A stretch of DNA of 39,156 nt from positions 1 to 39,156 of the forward strand of contig CAKPRX010000011.1 of assembly GCA_934183135.1 (NCBI GenBank), read 5' to 3'. The notes under the pieces are model-generated. The model ran no database searches, had not been told where the DNA came from, and was given only the letters and a program-made list of their open reading frames with translations. Shown in pieces: positions 15,545-24,636 of the stretch; the stretch's first letter is position 1; each line of letters opens with the position of its first letter. This stretch comes from an uncultured Prevotella sp. GTDB taxonomy: Bacteria > Bacteroidota > Bacteroidia > Bacteroidales > Bacteroidaceae. The position numbers and the translations under genes are program-made.

Positions 15545-18500
15545 ATGGCTAAAGAAAAAAAGTTTATCACTTGTGATGGTAACACCGCAGCCGCTCATGT
15601 AAGCTATATGTTTACCGAGGTTGCAGCCATCTACCCCATTACTCCGTCATCTCCGATGGCTGAGCATGTGGACGAATGGGCCGCTAAGGGCCGCAAGAAC
15701 CTCTTCGGTCAGAAGGTGACCATCCAGGAAATGGAGTCTGAGGGCGGTGCCGCCGGTGCCGTTCACGGTTCGCTCCAGGCTGGTGCGCTTACCTCTACCT
15801 ACACTGCCTCTCAGGGACTGCTGCTGATGATACCTAATATGTACAAGATTGCCGGCGAACTGCTGCCCTGCGTGTTCAACGTATCGGCACGTACACTGGC
15901 CTCGCACTCACTGTGTATCTTCGGCGACCACCAGGATGTGATGGCCTGCCGCCAGACCGGTTTTGCCATGTTCTGCTCGGGTTCGGTTCAGGAGGTTATG
16001 GATCTCTCTGCTGTTCCCCATCTGGCCACACTGGAGACATCGGTTCCCTTTATCAACTTCTTCGACGGTTTCCGTACCTCACACGAGTACCACAAGGTCG
16101 AGGAGATAGACATGGAGGACATCCGTCCGCTGGTCAACACCGAGTACATCAAGCGCTTCCGCGACCGTGCCCTCACACCTGAGCGCCCTGTTACACGCGG
16201 TACCGCCGAGAACCCCGAGACATTCTTCACACACCGCGAGGCTTGCAACGAGTACTATGACAAGATACCAGAGGTGGTAGAGAAGTACTGCGGCGAAATA
16301 TCGAAGATTACAGGCCGCGAGTATCACCTGTTCAACTACTATGGCGCCGAGGACGCCGAGAACGTTATCATCCTGATGGGCTCGGCCACAGAGCCTGCCC
16401 GCGAGGCCATCGACTACCTGAACAAGCAGGGCAAGAAGGTGGGTATGGTAGCCGTACACCTGTACCGTCCATTCTCGGTAGACTTCCTGAAGAAGACCCT
16501 CCCCGCCACCGTTAAGCGCATCGCCGTGCTCGACCGTACCAAGGAGCCGGGAGCCGAGGGCGAGCCTCTGTACCTGGACGTTAAGAGCGCCCTCTACGGC
16601 GACGAGCGCCACCCGCTCATCGTGGGCGGACGCTACGGACTGGGCTCTTCGGACACCACTCCGGCCAAGATAGTTGCCGTATTCAAGAACCTGGAACTGC
16701 CCCAGCCCAAGAACCACTTCACCGTGGGCATCGTAGACGATGTAACCTTTACATCTCTGCCCGAGGAGGAGGAGATACCCATGGGCGGCGACGACCTGTT
16801 CGAGGCCAAGTTCTACGGCCTGGGTGCCGACGGTACCGTGGGTGCCAACAAGAACTCGGTACAGATTATCGGTAACAACACCAACAAGTACTGCCAGGCT
16901 TACTTCTCTTACGACTCTAAGAAGTCGGGTGGCTTCACCTGCTCGCACCTGCGCTTCGGCGACAGCCCCATCCACAGCGCTTACCAGGTTAACACGCCTA
17001 ACTTCGTAGCCTGCCACGTCCAGGCATATCTGCACATGTACGATGTGACCCGTGGCCTGCGTAAGAACGGTACCTTCCTGCTGAACACCATCTTTGACGG
17101 CGAGGAGCTGGTCAACTTTATTCCTAACAAGGTTAAGCGCTACTTTGCCAAGAACAATATCAAGGTTTACTACATCAATGCTACCAAGATAGCACAGGAG
17201 ATAGGTCTGGGCAACCGTACCAACACCATCCTGCAGTCGGCTTTCTTCCGTATCACGGAGGTTATCCCACTGGATCTGGCCGTAGAGCAGATGAAGGCTT
17301 TCATCGTGAAGTCGTACTCTAAGAAGGGCCAGGATGTGGTAGACAAGAACTTCGGCGCCGTAGACCGCGGTGGCGAGTACAAGGAGCTTGCCGTAGACCC
17401 GGCATGGGCTAACCTGGCCGACGACGAGGCCAAGGCCGACGACGCACCTGCATTTGTAAAGGAACTGGTTCGTCCTATCAACGGCCAGGCAGGCGACCTG
17501 CTCAAGGTTTCCGACTTTGTAAAGCACAACACCGTAGACGGCACCTGGGAGAATGGTACCGCAGCCTTTGAGAAGCGCGGTGTGGAGGCTTTCGTTCCGG
17601 TATGGAATGTAGACAACTGTATACAGTGTAACAAGTGTTCTTTCGTGTGTCCTCATGCTGCCATCCGTCCGTTCGTTCTTACCGACGACGAGCTGGCTGG
17701 CATCCCCGGTCTGGCCACACAGGAGGTTAAGGCTCCCAAGGCTCTGGCTGGCATGCACTTCCGCATCGAGACATCGGTACTCGACTGTCTGGGCTGCGGC
17801 AACTGTGCCGACGTATGTCCCGGCAAGAAGAACAAGGAGACCGGCGAGCTGGAGAAGGCTCTGAAGATGGTTCCCTTCAACGTAGACGCTCCCGACATGG
17901 TAGCCGAGGCCAAGAACTGGGAATACCTGGTACACAAGGTGGCCTCTAAGCAGGATCTGGTAGACATCAAGCAGAGCCCGAAGAACTCTCAGTTCGCTCA
18001 GCCTCTGTTCGAGTTCTCCGGCGCTTGCTCAGGCTGTGGCGAGACTCCTTACGTGAAGCTCATCTCTCAGCTCTTCGGCGACCGTCAGATGATAGCCAAC
18101 GCTACTGGCTGCTCGTCTATCTACTCGGCTTCTATCCCCTCTACTCCTTATACTACCAACGCCAAGGGCCAGGGCCCTGCCTTCGACAACTCGCTGTTCG
18201 AGGACTTCTGCGAGTTCGGTCTGGGTATGGCTCTCGGTAACAAGAAGATGAAGGAGCGTATCTGCCATCTGCTCGACGAGGTTATCAACGGCGACAAGGC
18301 TTCTGAGGAATACAAGGCCGCTGCCAAGGAGTGGATAGCCGCTAAGGACGATGCCGACGCTTCTAAGGTGGCCGCTGCCAAGCTGAAACCATTTATCGCT
18401 GCCGGTGCCGAGGCTGGTTGCCCCGTATGTGCCGAGCTGAAGACACTGGATCACTATCTCGTAAAGCGCAGCCAGTGGATAATCGGTGGCGACGGTGCCT

Positions 18501-19141
18501 CTTACGATATCGGTTACGGTGGTCTCGACCACGTGCTGGCTTCTGGCGAGGATGTAAACATCCTGGTTCTCGATACCGAGGTTTACTCTAACACCGGTGG
18601 CCAGAGCTCTAAGTCTACTCCTCTGGGTGCCATCGCTCAGTTTGCTGCCCAGGGTAAGCGTATCCGCAAGAAAGACTTAGGTCTGATGCAGACTACTTAC
18701 GGTTACATCTATGTAGCCCAGGTAGCCATGGGTGCCGACAACGCCCAGACACTGAAGGCCATCCGTGAGGCCGAGGCTTATCCAGGCCCATCACTCATCA
18801 TTGCCTACGCTCCCTGTATCAACCACGGTCTGAAGCGCAAGGGCGGTATGGGCCGTAGTCAGAACGAGGAGAAACTGGCCGTAGAGTGTGGCTACTGGCA
18901 TCTGTGGCGTTTCAACCCGCAGCTGGCAGACGAGGGCAAGAACCCGTTCACTCTCGACTCTAAGGAGCCTAACTGGGCCAACTTCCGTGACTTCCTCCTT
19001 GGCGAGGTGCGTTACCTCAGCGTCCAGAAGGCTTATCCTAACGAGGCCGAGGAGCTCTTCACCCAGGCCGAGCGTATGGCCAAGCTGCGTTACCGTAGCT
19101 ATGTACGCAAGACCCAGGAAGACTGGAGCGAGATAATCTAA
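15545..19141 (+). CDS. nifJ: Pyruvate:ferredoxin (flavodoxin) oxidoreductase
   Basis: A 1198-residue single-chain PFOR, which oxidises pyruvate with CoA to acetyl-CoA and CO2 and passes electrons to ferredoxin, the central step of pyruvate breakdown in anaerobes. Domains run in the usual order: N-terminal pyrimidine-binding domain (YPITPSSPMAEHVDEWA), CoA-binding and gamma domains, two 4Fe-4S clusters (cysteines 692, 695, 698, 702 in CIQCNKCSFVCP and 748, 751, 754, 758 in CLGCGNCADVCP), and the C-terminal thiamine-diphosphate domain with a GDGASYDIGYGG motif near residue 980 and EVYSNTGGQSSKSTP. CSGCGETPY supplies ligands for the proximal cluster. Codon use is more biased (many GCT, TCT, GGT) than in neighbours, as expected for a very abundant protein. 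It ends at a strong terminator. Confidence 0.98.
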   Translation: MAKEKKFITCDGNTAAAHVSYMFTEVAAIYPITPSSPMAEHVDEWAAKGRKNLFGQKVTIQEMESEGGAAGAVHGSLQAGALTSTYTASQGLLLMIPNMYKIAGELLPCVFNVSARTLASHSLCIFGDHQDVMACRQTGFAMFCSGSVQEVMDLSAVPHLATLETSVPFINFFDGFRTSHEYHKVEEIDMEDIRPLVNTEYIKRFRDRALTPERPVTRGTAENPETFFTHREACNEYYDKIPEVVEKYCGEISKITGREYHLFNYYGAEDAENVIILMGSATEPAREAIDYLNKQGKKVGMVAVHLYRPFSVDFLKKTLPATVKRIAVLDRTKEPGAEGEPLYLDVKSALYGDERHPLIVGGRYGLGSSDTTPAKIVAVFKNLELPQPKNHFTVGIVDDVTFTSLPEEEEIPMGGDDLFEAKFYGLGADGTVGANKNSVQIIGNNTNKYCQAYFSYDSKKSGGFTCSHLRFGDSPIHSAYQVNTPNFVACHVQAYLHMYDVTRGLRKNGTFLLNTIFDGEELVNFIPNKVKRYFAKNNIKVYYINATKIAQEIGLGNRTNTILQSAFFRITEVIPLDLAVEQMKAFIVKSYSKKGQDVVDKNFGAVDRGGEYKELAVDPAWANLADDEAKADDAPAFVKELVRPINGQAGDLLKVSDFVKHNTVDGTWENGTAAFEKRGVEAFVPVWNVDNCIQCNKCSFVCPHAAIRPFVLTDDELAGIPGLATQEVKAPKALAGMHFRIETSVLDCLGCGNCADVCPGKKNKETGELEKALKMVPFNVDAPDMVAEAKNWEYLVHKVASKQDLVDIKQSPKNSQFAQPLFEFSGACSGCGETPYVKLISQLFGDRQMIANATGCSSIYSASIPSTPYTTNAKGQGPAFDNSLFEDFCEFGLGMALGNKKMKERICHLLDEVINGDKASEEYKAAAKEWIAAKDDADASKVAAAKLKPFIAAGAEAGCPVCAELKTLDHYLVKRSQWIIGGDGASYDIGYGGLDHVLASGEDVNILVLDTEVYSNTGGQSSKSTPLGAIAQFAAQGKRIRKKDLGLMQTTYGYIYVAQVAMGADNAQTLKAIREAEAYPGPSLIIAYAPCINHGLKRKGGMGRSQNEEKLAVECGYWHLWRFNPQLADEGKNPFTLDSKEPNWANFRDFLLGEVRYLSVQKAYPNEAEELFTQAERMAKLRYRSYVRKTQEDWSEII

Positions 19142-19186
19142 TCGCTGCGACGCTACACCTTATTAATATATAAGGGTCTATTATAG

Positions 19187-19222
19187 GGAGAGGTTTGCTT
19201 ACGGGCAAGCCTCTCCTTTTTG
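19187..19222 (+). terminator. Terminator after nifJ
   Basis: GGAGAGGTTTGC (19187-19198) pairs with GCAAGCCTCTCC (19205-19216) with one G-U pair and a six-base loop, followed by five T. Confidence 0.92.
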
Positions 19223-19292
19223 TATTATCACGGCTGGATGTTACAGCGTTGCGAATATTTTACAGACATCCCTAAAATAAAACGCCATTTAC

Positions 19293-19323
19293 TTGCTCGT
19301 GTCGCTTATAACCACTATCTTTG
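19293..19323 (+). promoter_or_regulatory. Promoter for the secreted chitobiase-C-like protein
   Basis: TTG (19293-19295), a 20-base spacer and an exact TATCTTTG (19316-19323) lie 34 bases before the ATG at 19358. Confidence 0.65.
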
Positions 19324-19357
19324 CAAACATAGTATTAACATCTTAAAAAATATCATT

Positions 19358-20830
19358 ATGAGAAAACTTTTACGCTTATCATTATTGTTGCTAACCATCC
19401 TAACATGCAGTTATGCCAAGGCGGCTGATGTAGCTGATGTATTTACAGCTTCTGCATTAGGTCTTACAGGAACCAGCTACGCTGACCTGAAAGATTTTAA
19501 GCTGGCGAGCTCGGCCAAGTACTACCTTAATGCAGCTACTAACAAGGGAACCTGTGTTCAGCTTAGATCTAATAATAATAATTCAGGCATCGTTACAACG
19601 GCTACAGGTGGAACCATTAAATCGGTTACCATAAAATGGAATAAAGGTACGGCTACAGGTCGCAAAGTGGATGTTTATGGAAAAACAGAAGCCTACACTT
19701 CTCCTGCTGATTTGTATAAAACCGAGACGCAAGGAACCAAACTGGGCACCATAGAGAATGGTAAGAGCACCGAGTTAGTCATAGAGGGAAACTATACATT
19801 CATCGGTTTACGGTCTAATTTAGGCGCTCTCTATGCCGATGAGATAACAGTTACCTGGGCCACTTCTGGTGAGGCATCTCTTGCTGCCCCCACTATCTCT
19901 GGTACCACTCCCTTTGAGGGCTCTACGGAGGTAAGTCTGAAGGCTGATGACGGTGCCAAAGTATATTATACCCTTGACGGCACTACACCGACCACCGCTT
20001 CGACCCTCTATACGGCCCCGTTCACTCTGAGCGAGAACACTACCGTCTCAGCCATCGCCGTTAAGGACGGAAAGACCAGCTCGGTGGCGACAAAGTCCTT
20101 CACTAAAGTAGCATTTACCACGCTGAGTTTTGACGAGGCATGCGCACTGCCCACTACAGCTGCCAAGCAGTACATCAAACTCGAACTGGAGAACGCCAAG
20201 GTGGTCTATGTAGACGGAACTACCGTATTCCTGCGCCAGGACGGACAGAGCATGATGCTCTACAACGTTAACCAGAAAGCGCTGACGCTCAACGCTACCG
20301 TATCAGGAACCATCAAGCTCGACTTTAAGCCCTATAACGACCTGCCCGAGATGGTGGCCAACACCTTTACCAATTCAGAGAATCTGACCATCACCACAAG
20401 CAGCTCTACCGAGCTGGATGCCGTAGAGACCACCGTAGCCGATCTGCTGGCCAAGAAGCACCTGTGTGCCCTGGTAGTACTCAAGGGCGCCACCATTACA
20501 GCCGAGGGCTCTGGCACCAGTACCAACTACTACATAACCAGTGGCGAGAGCAAGATACAGCTGTGGGGCAACCAGAGCCTGAGCAAGGCTGGCGTAGGCA
20601 AGGCTCTCGACATCTATGCCGTATGCAACTCTATACACAGCGGAGCCGTACAGATTAAGCCCGTCAAGGTGGGCGACATCACCCTGGGCATAGGCAATAC
20701 GCTTGTAACCACTCAGACTGTGGCCAAGGGTGTGTACACCATCGGTGGTGCCAAGATGGGCGAGGGCCAGGCTCTGCCTAACGGCCTGTACATCGTCAAT
20801 GGCAAGAAAGTAATAGTAAATAATAAATAA
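19358..20830 (+). CDS. Secreted multidomain protein with chitobiase/hexosaminidase C-terminal-like domain
   Basis: Starting at MRKLLRLSLLLLTILTCSYA (19358) gives 490 residues with a clear signal peptide; the frame reaches back to 19220 but that part covers the terminator and promoter. Residues about 25-165 look like an all-beta domain (NSGIVTTATGGTIKSVTIKW). Residues about 175-250 contain VYYTLDGTTPT and LYTAPFTLSENTTVSAIAV, the CHB_HEX_C_1-like beta-sandwich. The next about 180 residues look like an OB-like beta domain (VVYVDGTTVFLRQDG). The end, GVYTIGGAKMGEGQALPNGLYIVNGKKV, resembles a C-terminal sorting or anchoring tail seen on Prevotella secreted proteins. No catalytic residues are recognised; it is probably a surface or secreted binding protein. 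The first 500 bases are clearly AT-richer than the rest. Confidence 0.8.
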   Translation: MRKLLRLSLLLLTILTCSYAKAADVADVFTASALGLTGTSYADLKDFKLASSAKYYLNAATNKGTCVQLRSNNNNSGIVTTATGGTIKSVTIKWNKGTATGRKVDVYGKTEAYTSPADLYKTETQGTKLGTIENGKSTELVIEGNYTFIGLRSNLGALYADEITVTWATSGEASLAAPTISGTTPFEGSTEVSLKADDGAKVYYTLDGTTPTTASTLYTAPFTLSENTTVSAIAVKDGKTSSVATKSFTKVAFTTLSFDEACALPTTAAKQYIKLELENAKVVYVDGTTVFLRQDGQSMMLYNVNQKALTLNATVSGTIKLDFKPYNDLPEMVANTFTNSENLTITTSSSTELDAVETTVADLLAKKHLCALVVLKGATITAEGSGTSTNYYITSGESKIQLWGNQSLSKAGVGKALDIYAVCNSIHSGAVQIKPVKVGDITLGIGNTLVTTQTVAKGVYTIGGAKMGEGQALPNGLYIVNGKKVIVNNK

Positions 20831-20864
20831 CCTAAGAGCGGTTATACACCGACTCGCACCTTAC

Positions 20865-20896
20865 AGGGCCGTCTCAGCAATGTCTGGGGCGGCCCT
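20865..20896 (+). terminator. Hairpin after the secreted protein gene, weak terminator
   Basis: AGGGCCG (20865-20871) pairs with CGGCCCT (20890-20896) around an 18-base loop. There is no good T run, so termination is uncertain. Confidence 0.4.
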
Positions 20897-21002
20897 AACT
20901 ATTGTCGCCATAGAGCGTGGCGATAGCTGCTATCGTATCGCACTCTATTATAATGTTCGATAATTTTCATAAGGTACCTATACATAACCGACAAAAAGGG
21001 GC

Positions 21003-21010
21003 TAACTTTG
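21003..21010 (+). promoter_or_regulatory. -7 element (TAACTTTG) upstream of the transporter
   Basis: An exact TAnnTTTG about 90 bases before the chosen ATG at 21101; no convincing -33 partner. Confidence 0.5.
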
Positions 21011-21100
21011 CACACGGTTTATCAGGGGGTTATGCCACAGACAGTTGTAATGTCCCGATAACCTGTTGTGTATGACATACAAATAGCTATTCGGTATATA

Positions 21101-22789
21101 ATGGAATTAATTCACAATCTTTTTATGGGATTTCCCACCTTGTGGGGTGGCGGAGTGGCCCACTCGGTTATGATTCTGTCCCTGGTCATCTCATTAGGAC
21201 TACTTTTAGGCAAAATCAAGGTAGCCAACATCTCTTTAGGACTCACCTGGGTGCTGTTCGTGGGCATCCTGTTCGGCTACTTCTGCTTTAATCTCGACGA
21301 CCATCTGCTACACTTTCTCAAGGAGTTCGGGCTTATCCTGTTCGTCTACTCCATCGGTCTGCAGGTAGGCCCCAGCTTTTTCTCCTCATTCGGCAAGGGA
21401 GGCCTGCAGCTCAACCTGCTGGCCATCGTTACCATAGTACTGAGCATCGGCATAACCCTGGTACTGTTCTACACCACCGGAACGCCCATAACCACCATGG
21501 CCGGCATCCTGTCGGGAGCTGTAACCAACACGCCCGGACTGGGAGCGGCCCAGCAGGCCAACAGCGACCTTAACGGTATAGATGCCCCCGAGATAGCGGC
21601 CAGCTATGCGGCGGCCTACCCCATCGGTGTGGTGGGTGCCATACTCTGCTTCCTGCTGCTCCGCTATATACTGCGCATCCATACGGGCCGCGAGGAAGAG
21701 GCTGCCAAGCGTGGCCTGGGTGCTACCGAGGAACTCACCGTGCGCCCCTTCTCCGTGCGGGTCAAGAACACCCAGATAGTAGGCAAGTGTGTACGCGAGA
21801 TAGGCGAGATATCGCAGCGCGACTTTGTCATATCGCGTATGGTCAAGGCCGATGCCGACCGTCCTACCGATGTCATTAACGGGGCTACGGTACTCGGACT
21901 CAACGACGAACTGCTCATTACGGCTGCCCCCCACGACATCGAGGCCATCATAGCCTGCCTGGGCGAGCCTGTAACGGTAGACTGGGAGAAGTGCGACAAG
22001 GGACATATATCGCGCCGCATACTTATCACCCGTCCGGAGATTAACGGCAAGACGATAGCCCAGCTCAACATACGCTCACAGTTTGGGGCCAACATTACCC
22101 ATGTGTACCGCTCGGGCGTAGAGCTGGTGGCTGCACCCCACTTGCAGCTGCAGATGGGCGACAAGGTTACCGTGGTGGGTACCGAACTGGCCATAAGCCA
22201 TACGGAGAAGCGGCTGGGCAACTCGCTGAAGCGGCTCAACATACCTAACCTGATACCTATCTTCTTAGGCATAGCCTTTGGATGCCTGCTGGCCAACATA
22301 CCGTTCTACCTGCCGGGCATACCACAGCCGCTCAAGCTCGGACTTACCGGCGGGCCGCTCATCGTGGCCATCCTGATAGGCTGTCTGGGGCCCAAGTTCA
22401 GACTGATAACGTATAACACCATTTCGTCGAACCTGATGATACGCGAGATAGGCCTGTGTATATTCCTGGCCTGTGTGGGCCTGGGCACGGGCAAGGACTT
22501 CGTGACCACCGTGTTTACCGCCAACGGACTCTCATGGGTGGGCTACGGTGCGCTTATCACCATCGTGCCCCTGCTCATCGGCGGACTCATAGGTCGCTAT
22601 GTGTTCCACCTCAACTACTACACCCTCATCGGTGTACTGGCCGGAGCCAACACCAACCCGCCCGCACTGCGCTATGCCAACGACCTCACCACGAGCGACT
22701 CGCCGGCAGTGGCCTATGCCACCGTGTACCCGTTTGCCATGTTCCTGCGTATCATCACTATTCAGATATTAATATTGACACTGGGATAA
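21101..22789 (+). CDS. AspT/YidE-type membrane transporter with two RCK_C domains
   Basis: The start at MELIHNLFMGFPTLWGG (21101) gives 562 residues; an ATG at 21068 adds 11 residues but fits the family less well. Two sets of about five membrane helices (residues 20-190 and 375-560) flank two soluble TrkA-C/RCK_C domains (about 210-290 and 295-375). Each membrane half carries the duplicated signature of the aspartate-alanine exchanger/YidE-YbjL family: ILSGAVTNTPGLGAAQQA in the first and LAGANTNPPALRYAND in the second. Known relatives exchange amino or dicarboxylic acids; the substrate here is unknown, and the RCK_C domains suggest control by a small ligand. A small membrane-peptide gene starts three bases after its stop and the ThrE-type exporter follows, so the three probably form an amino-acid transport operon. 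Confidence 0.88.
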   Translation: MELIHNLFMGFPTLWGGGVAHSVMILSLVISLGLLLGKIKVANISLGLTWVLFVGILFGYFCFNLDDHLLHFLKEFGLILFVYSIGLQVGPSFFSSFGKGGLQLNLLAIVTIVLSIGITLVLFYTTGTPITTMAGILSGAVTNTPGLGAAQQANSDLNGIDAPEIAASYAAAYPIGVVGAILCFLLLRYILRIHTGREEEAAKRGLGATEELTVRPFSVRVKNTQIVGKCVREIGEISQRDFVISRMVKADADRPTDVINGATVLGLNDELLITAAPHDIEAIIACLGEPVTVDWEKCDKGHISRRILITRPEINGKTIAQLNIRSQFGANITHVYRSGVELVAAPHLQLQMGDKVTVVGTELAISHTEKRLGNSLKRLNIPNLIPIFLGIAFGCLLANIPFYLPGIPQPLKLGLTGGPLIVAILIGCLGPKFRLITYNTISSNLMIREIGLCIFLACVGLGTGKDFVTTVFTANGLSWVGYGALITIVPLLIGGLIGRYVFHLNYYTLIGVLAGANTNPPALRYANDLTTSDSPAVAYATVYPFAMFLRIITIQILILTLG

Positions 22790-22792
22790 GCC

Positions 22793-22906
22793 ATGATTAA
22801 GACGATTGTTGTAGACGTGGCCCTGATGGCCATATTCGCCTATGGGGCCTACCTCTTTTTCAAGTATAAGAAGAACGAGAATGACAACCACAGACATGAC
22901 AAGTAA
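22793..22906 (+). CDS. 37-residue single-pass membrane peptide
   Basis: A short frame, MIKTIVVDVALMAIFAYGAY then LFFKYKKNENDNHRHDK, begins three bases after the transporter stop and ends at 22906. It has one hydrophobic helix (about residues 5-23) followed by a basic and histidine-containing tail, a typical small inner-membrane protein. It overlaps the start of the ThrE-type exporter gene by about 26 bases in another frame, which suggests translational coupling. It could be a helper of either transporter, or only a leader for the exporter. I do not recognise a family; the evidence is position, size and topology. Confidence 0.5.
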   Translation: MIKTIVVDVALMAIFAYGAYLFFKYKKNENDNHRHDK

Positions 22907-24293
22907 TACGACTACACTGGCCACCAACCCCTCGGTAAACGACGAGCGGATGGTACACCACAAGCTGGACCTGCTGCTGCGCACGGGCTGCATACTGGTA
23001 GAAAACGCTGCCGACACCAGCCGTATCATCCGTACGATGAAGCGCGTGGCGGCTTATCTCTGCCTGCCCATAGACAACCTGCACATCTATGTCAACTATA
23101 ACATACTGATGATTAATCTCAGCGACATAGAGCACTCGTACACCAAGTTTCAGCGTGTAGACCGTCACCGGGTCAATCTGGACGCCATACGCGAGGTGAG
23201 CCACCTGTCGTGGGAAGCCATCCGGCGCAACTATTCGCTGGAAGAGTACGAGAAGATGCTCGGCGAGATACACCAGCGCAAGGGCAACTATACCCCCTGG
23301 CAGGTAGCCATGGGCGGCGGACTGGCTTGCGGTGGATTCTGCATACAGTTCGGCTGCGACTGGGTGGCCTTCTTCTATGCCTCTATCGCTGCCATCTTGG
23401 GTCTGCGTCTGCGTATGTATCTTAACGCCAAGGGCTCTAACGGCTATGTCAACATCGGCCTGGCCGCCTTTATATCTACGCTGATAGCGTGGCTGTTTGG
23501 CACCTTGTCTACCCAGACCGACGTGGCCCTGCTGCAGTCGTCTACTCCCTGGCATCCGCTGTTGGCCTGTGCCCTGTTCATCGTGCCGGGCGTGCCGCTT
23601 ATCAACTTTGTGAGCGACATGCTGTCGGGCTATACCCAGGTGGGGCTTACCCGTGCCATGAACACGCTGCTCATGCTCTTTGCCATGGCTTTCGGCATAG
23701 CCTTTGCCATACAGATATGCGGTATAGACAACTTCGTACACGACCTGTCCATGACCCCGCACCACAGCTACAACGAGTATATGCTGGCAGCGGCCATATC
23801 GGCCATCGGCTTCTCGATGATATTCAACGTGCCACGCCACATGATGCTCTTCGTGGCCATGGGTGGCATCATAGCCGTATGTACGCGCAACTTTGTAAAC
23901 TTAGGGGCCAGCAGCGGCAACGTGGGGCTCGACATGGGACTCATCGTAGGCTCGTTCGTGGGCTCGGCCGTCATCAGTATCATCTGCTGCTCTATGGTAC
24001 GCAAGCTCCATACCCCGCACCAGTGTCTCAGCATACCCAGCGTCATCCCCATGATACCGGGTGTGCTCATGTACCGTGCCCTCTTTGCCTTTATCAATAT
24101 GCACGGCGTGGTGGGCGAGGTTACCGTGGCTATGAACAATGCTATCCATGCCTCGCTTATCATCCTCTTCATAGCCATCGGTGTGGCCATCCCCAACATC
24201 TTCTTCCGCCGGATGATTAACCCTAAGCGCGAGCAGAAACTCATGGAGCTACTGCTCAAGCGCAAGCAGCTCAACGCGGGTCTGCGGGTGTAG
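22881..24293 (+). CDS. ThrE-type threonine/serine exporter
   Basis: Starting at MTTTDMTSNTTTLATNPS (22881) gives 470 residues; 22896 (M6) and 22842 are alternatives. The soluble N-terminal part (LDLLLRTGCILVENAADTSRI onward, to about residue 130) is the ThrE (PF06738) N-terminal domain with its G-x-x-x-E-x-x-A-D-T signature, followed by five membrane segments. A second set of about five helices (residues 300-440) carries the ThrE_2 motif NVPRHMM and IPSVIPMIPGVLMYRALF. Both modules on one chain is the complete form. Such exporters release excess threonine or serine. It follows the 37-residue peptide gene in a probable operon with the AspT-like transporter. Confidence 0.92.
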   Translation: MTTTDMTSNTTTLATNPSVNDERMVHHKLDLLLRTGCILVENAADTSRIIRTMKRVAAYLCLPIDNLHIYVNYNILMINLSDIEHSYTKFQRVDRHRVNLDAIREVSHLSWEAIRRNYSLEEYEKMLGEIHQRKGNYTPWQVAMGGGLACGGFCIQFGCDWVAFFYASIAAILGLRLRMYLNAKGSNGYVNIGLAAFISTLIAWLFGTLSTQTDVALLQSSTPWHPLLACALFIVPGVPLINFVSDMLSGYTQVGLTRAMNTLLMLFAMAFGIAFAIQICGIDNFVHDLSMTPHHSYNEYMLAAAISAIGFSMIFNVPRHMMLFVAMGGIIAVCTRNFVNLGASSGNVGLDMGLIVGSFVGSAVISIICCSMVRKLHTPHQCLSIPSVIPMIPGVLMYRALFAFINMHGVVGEVTVAMNNAIHASLIILFIAIGVAIPNIFFRRMINPKREQKLMELLLKRKQLNAGLRV

Positions 24294-24300
24294 CGGAGTG

Positions 24301-24324
24301 TTTTTGCGCAGATTTGCGCAAAAA
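24301..24324. repeat. TGCGCA-containing palindromic hairpin after the exporter gene
   Basis: TTTTTGCGC (24301-24309) is the exact complement of GCGCAAAAA (24316-24324). The 3' side ends in A, not T, so it is a poor terminator for the exporter. The core TGCGCAGATTTGCGCA resembles the repeats at 27711-27768. Confidence 0.5.
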
Positions 24325-24383
24325 AATGGTGCCATCGCTGCAATAAATGTGTACGACGGGGGCGATGGTTCCGTTTTTTTTAC

Positions 24384-24391
24384 TATCTTTG
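24384..24391 (+). promoter_or_regulatory. -7 element (TATCTTTG) for the structured leader and beta-helix gene
   Basis: An exact TAnnTTTG element; transcription would start near 24398, leaving a leader of about 240 bases before the ATG at 24637. No -33 TTTG at the right spacing is visible. Confidence 0.55.
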
Positions 24392-24410
24392 CCCCATAGC
24401 TGTGTCCATC

Positions 24411-24566
24411 TTGTTAATAATGGGGTGACACGGCTCATGGGCTGGAGGTAAAAACTGAACTGTCGCACATGTCTACTCCACAAGCAGCGCAGAATATCGT
24501 CTGCGTGAGGAGGAGCGCCCCGACTGCTGGTCTCCCCATACATTTGCTGTCAGCCTGTTATTAACC
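24411..24566 (+). ncRNA. Candidate structured leader RNA or independent small RNA
   Basis: The region can fold by eye into one compact shape. TGGGG (24421-24425) pairs with CCCCA (24534-24538); next, GAC/GTC (24427/24530), CGGC/GCTG (24431/24526) and GGGC/GCCC (24439/24517) extend the stem. Inside are two hairpins, TGGAG/CTCCA (24443-24447 with 24476-24480) and CGCAGA/TCTGCG (24488-24505). An outer helix may form between TTAATAA (24414-24420) and TTATTAA (24558-24564). It follows a -7 element and no terminator separates it from the gene downstream. I cannot match it to a known riboswitch or RNA family. Confidence 0.4.
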
Positions 24567-24636
24567 ATTCTTTATAACAACAACGGCCATTCACAGGGAG
24601 ATCTGGGGGGCTACATCAGAAAAACATGTAACAAAC

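Noticed and set aside
16079..17935. 618-codon open frame on the minus strand inside nifJ
   Set aside because: It is antisense to an unmistakable PFOR gene, has no family motif, and its length follows from the strong codon bias of nifJ.
24301..24324. Rho-independent terminator of the ThrE-type exporter
   Set aside because: The stem is perfect but the T run is at the 5' side and A residues follow, so the geometry is wrong for the plus strand.
24398..24570. 4.5S RNA, RNase P RNA, tmRNA or a cobalamin, TPP or SAM riboswitch
   Set aside because: I looked for the conserved cores of these classes (for example the SRP tetraloop region or the RNase P GAGGAAAGUCC block) and did not see them. A 6S-like RNA cannot be excluded by eye but is not supported.
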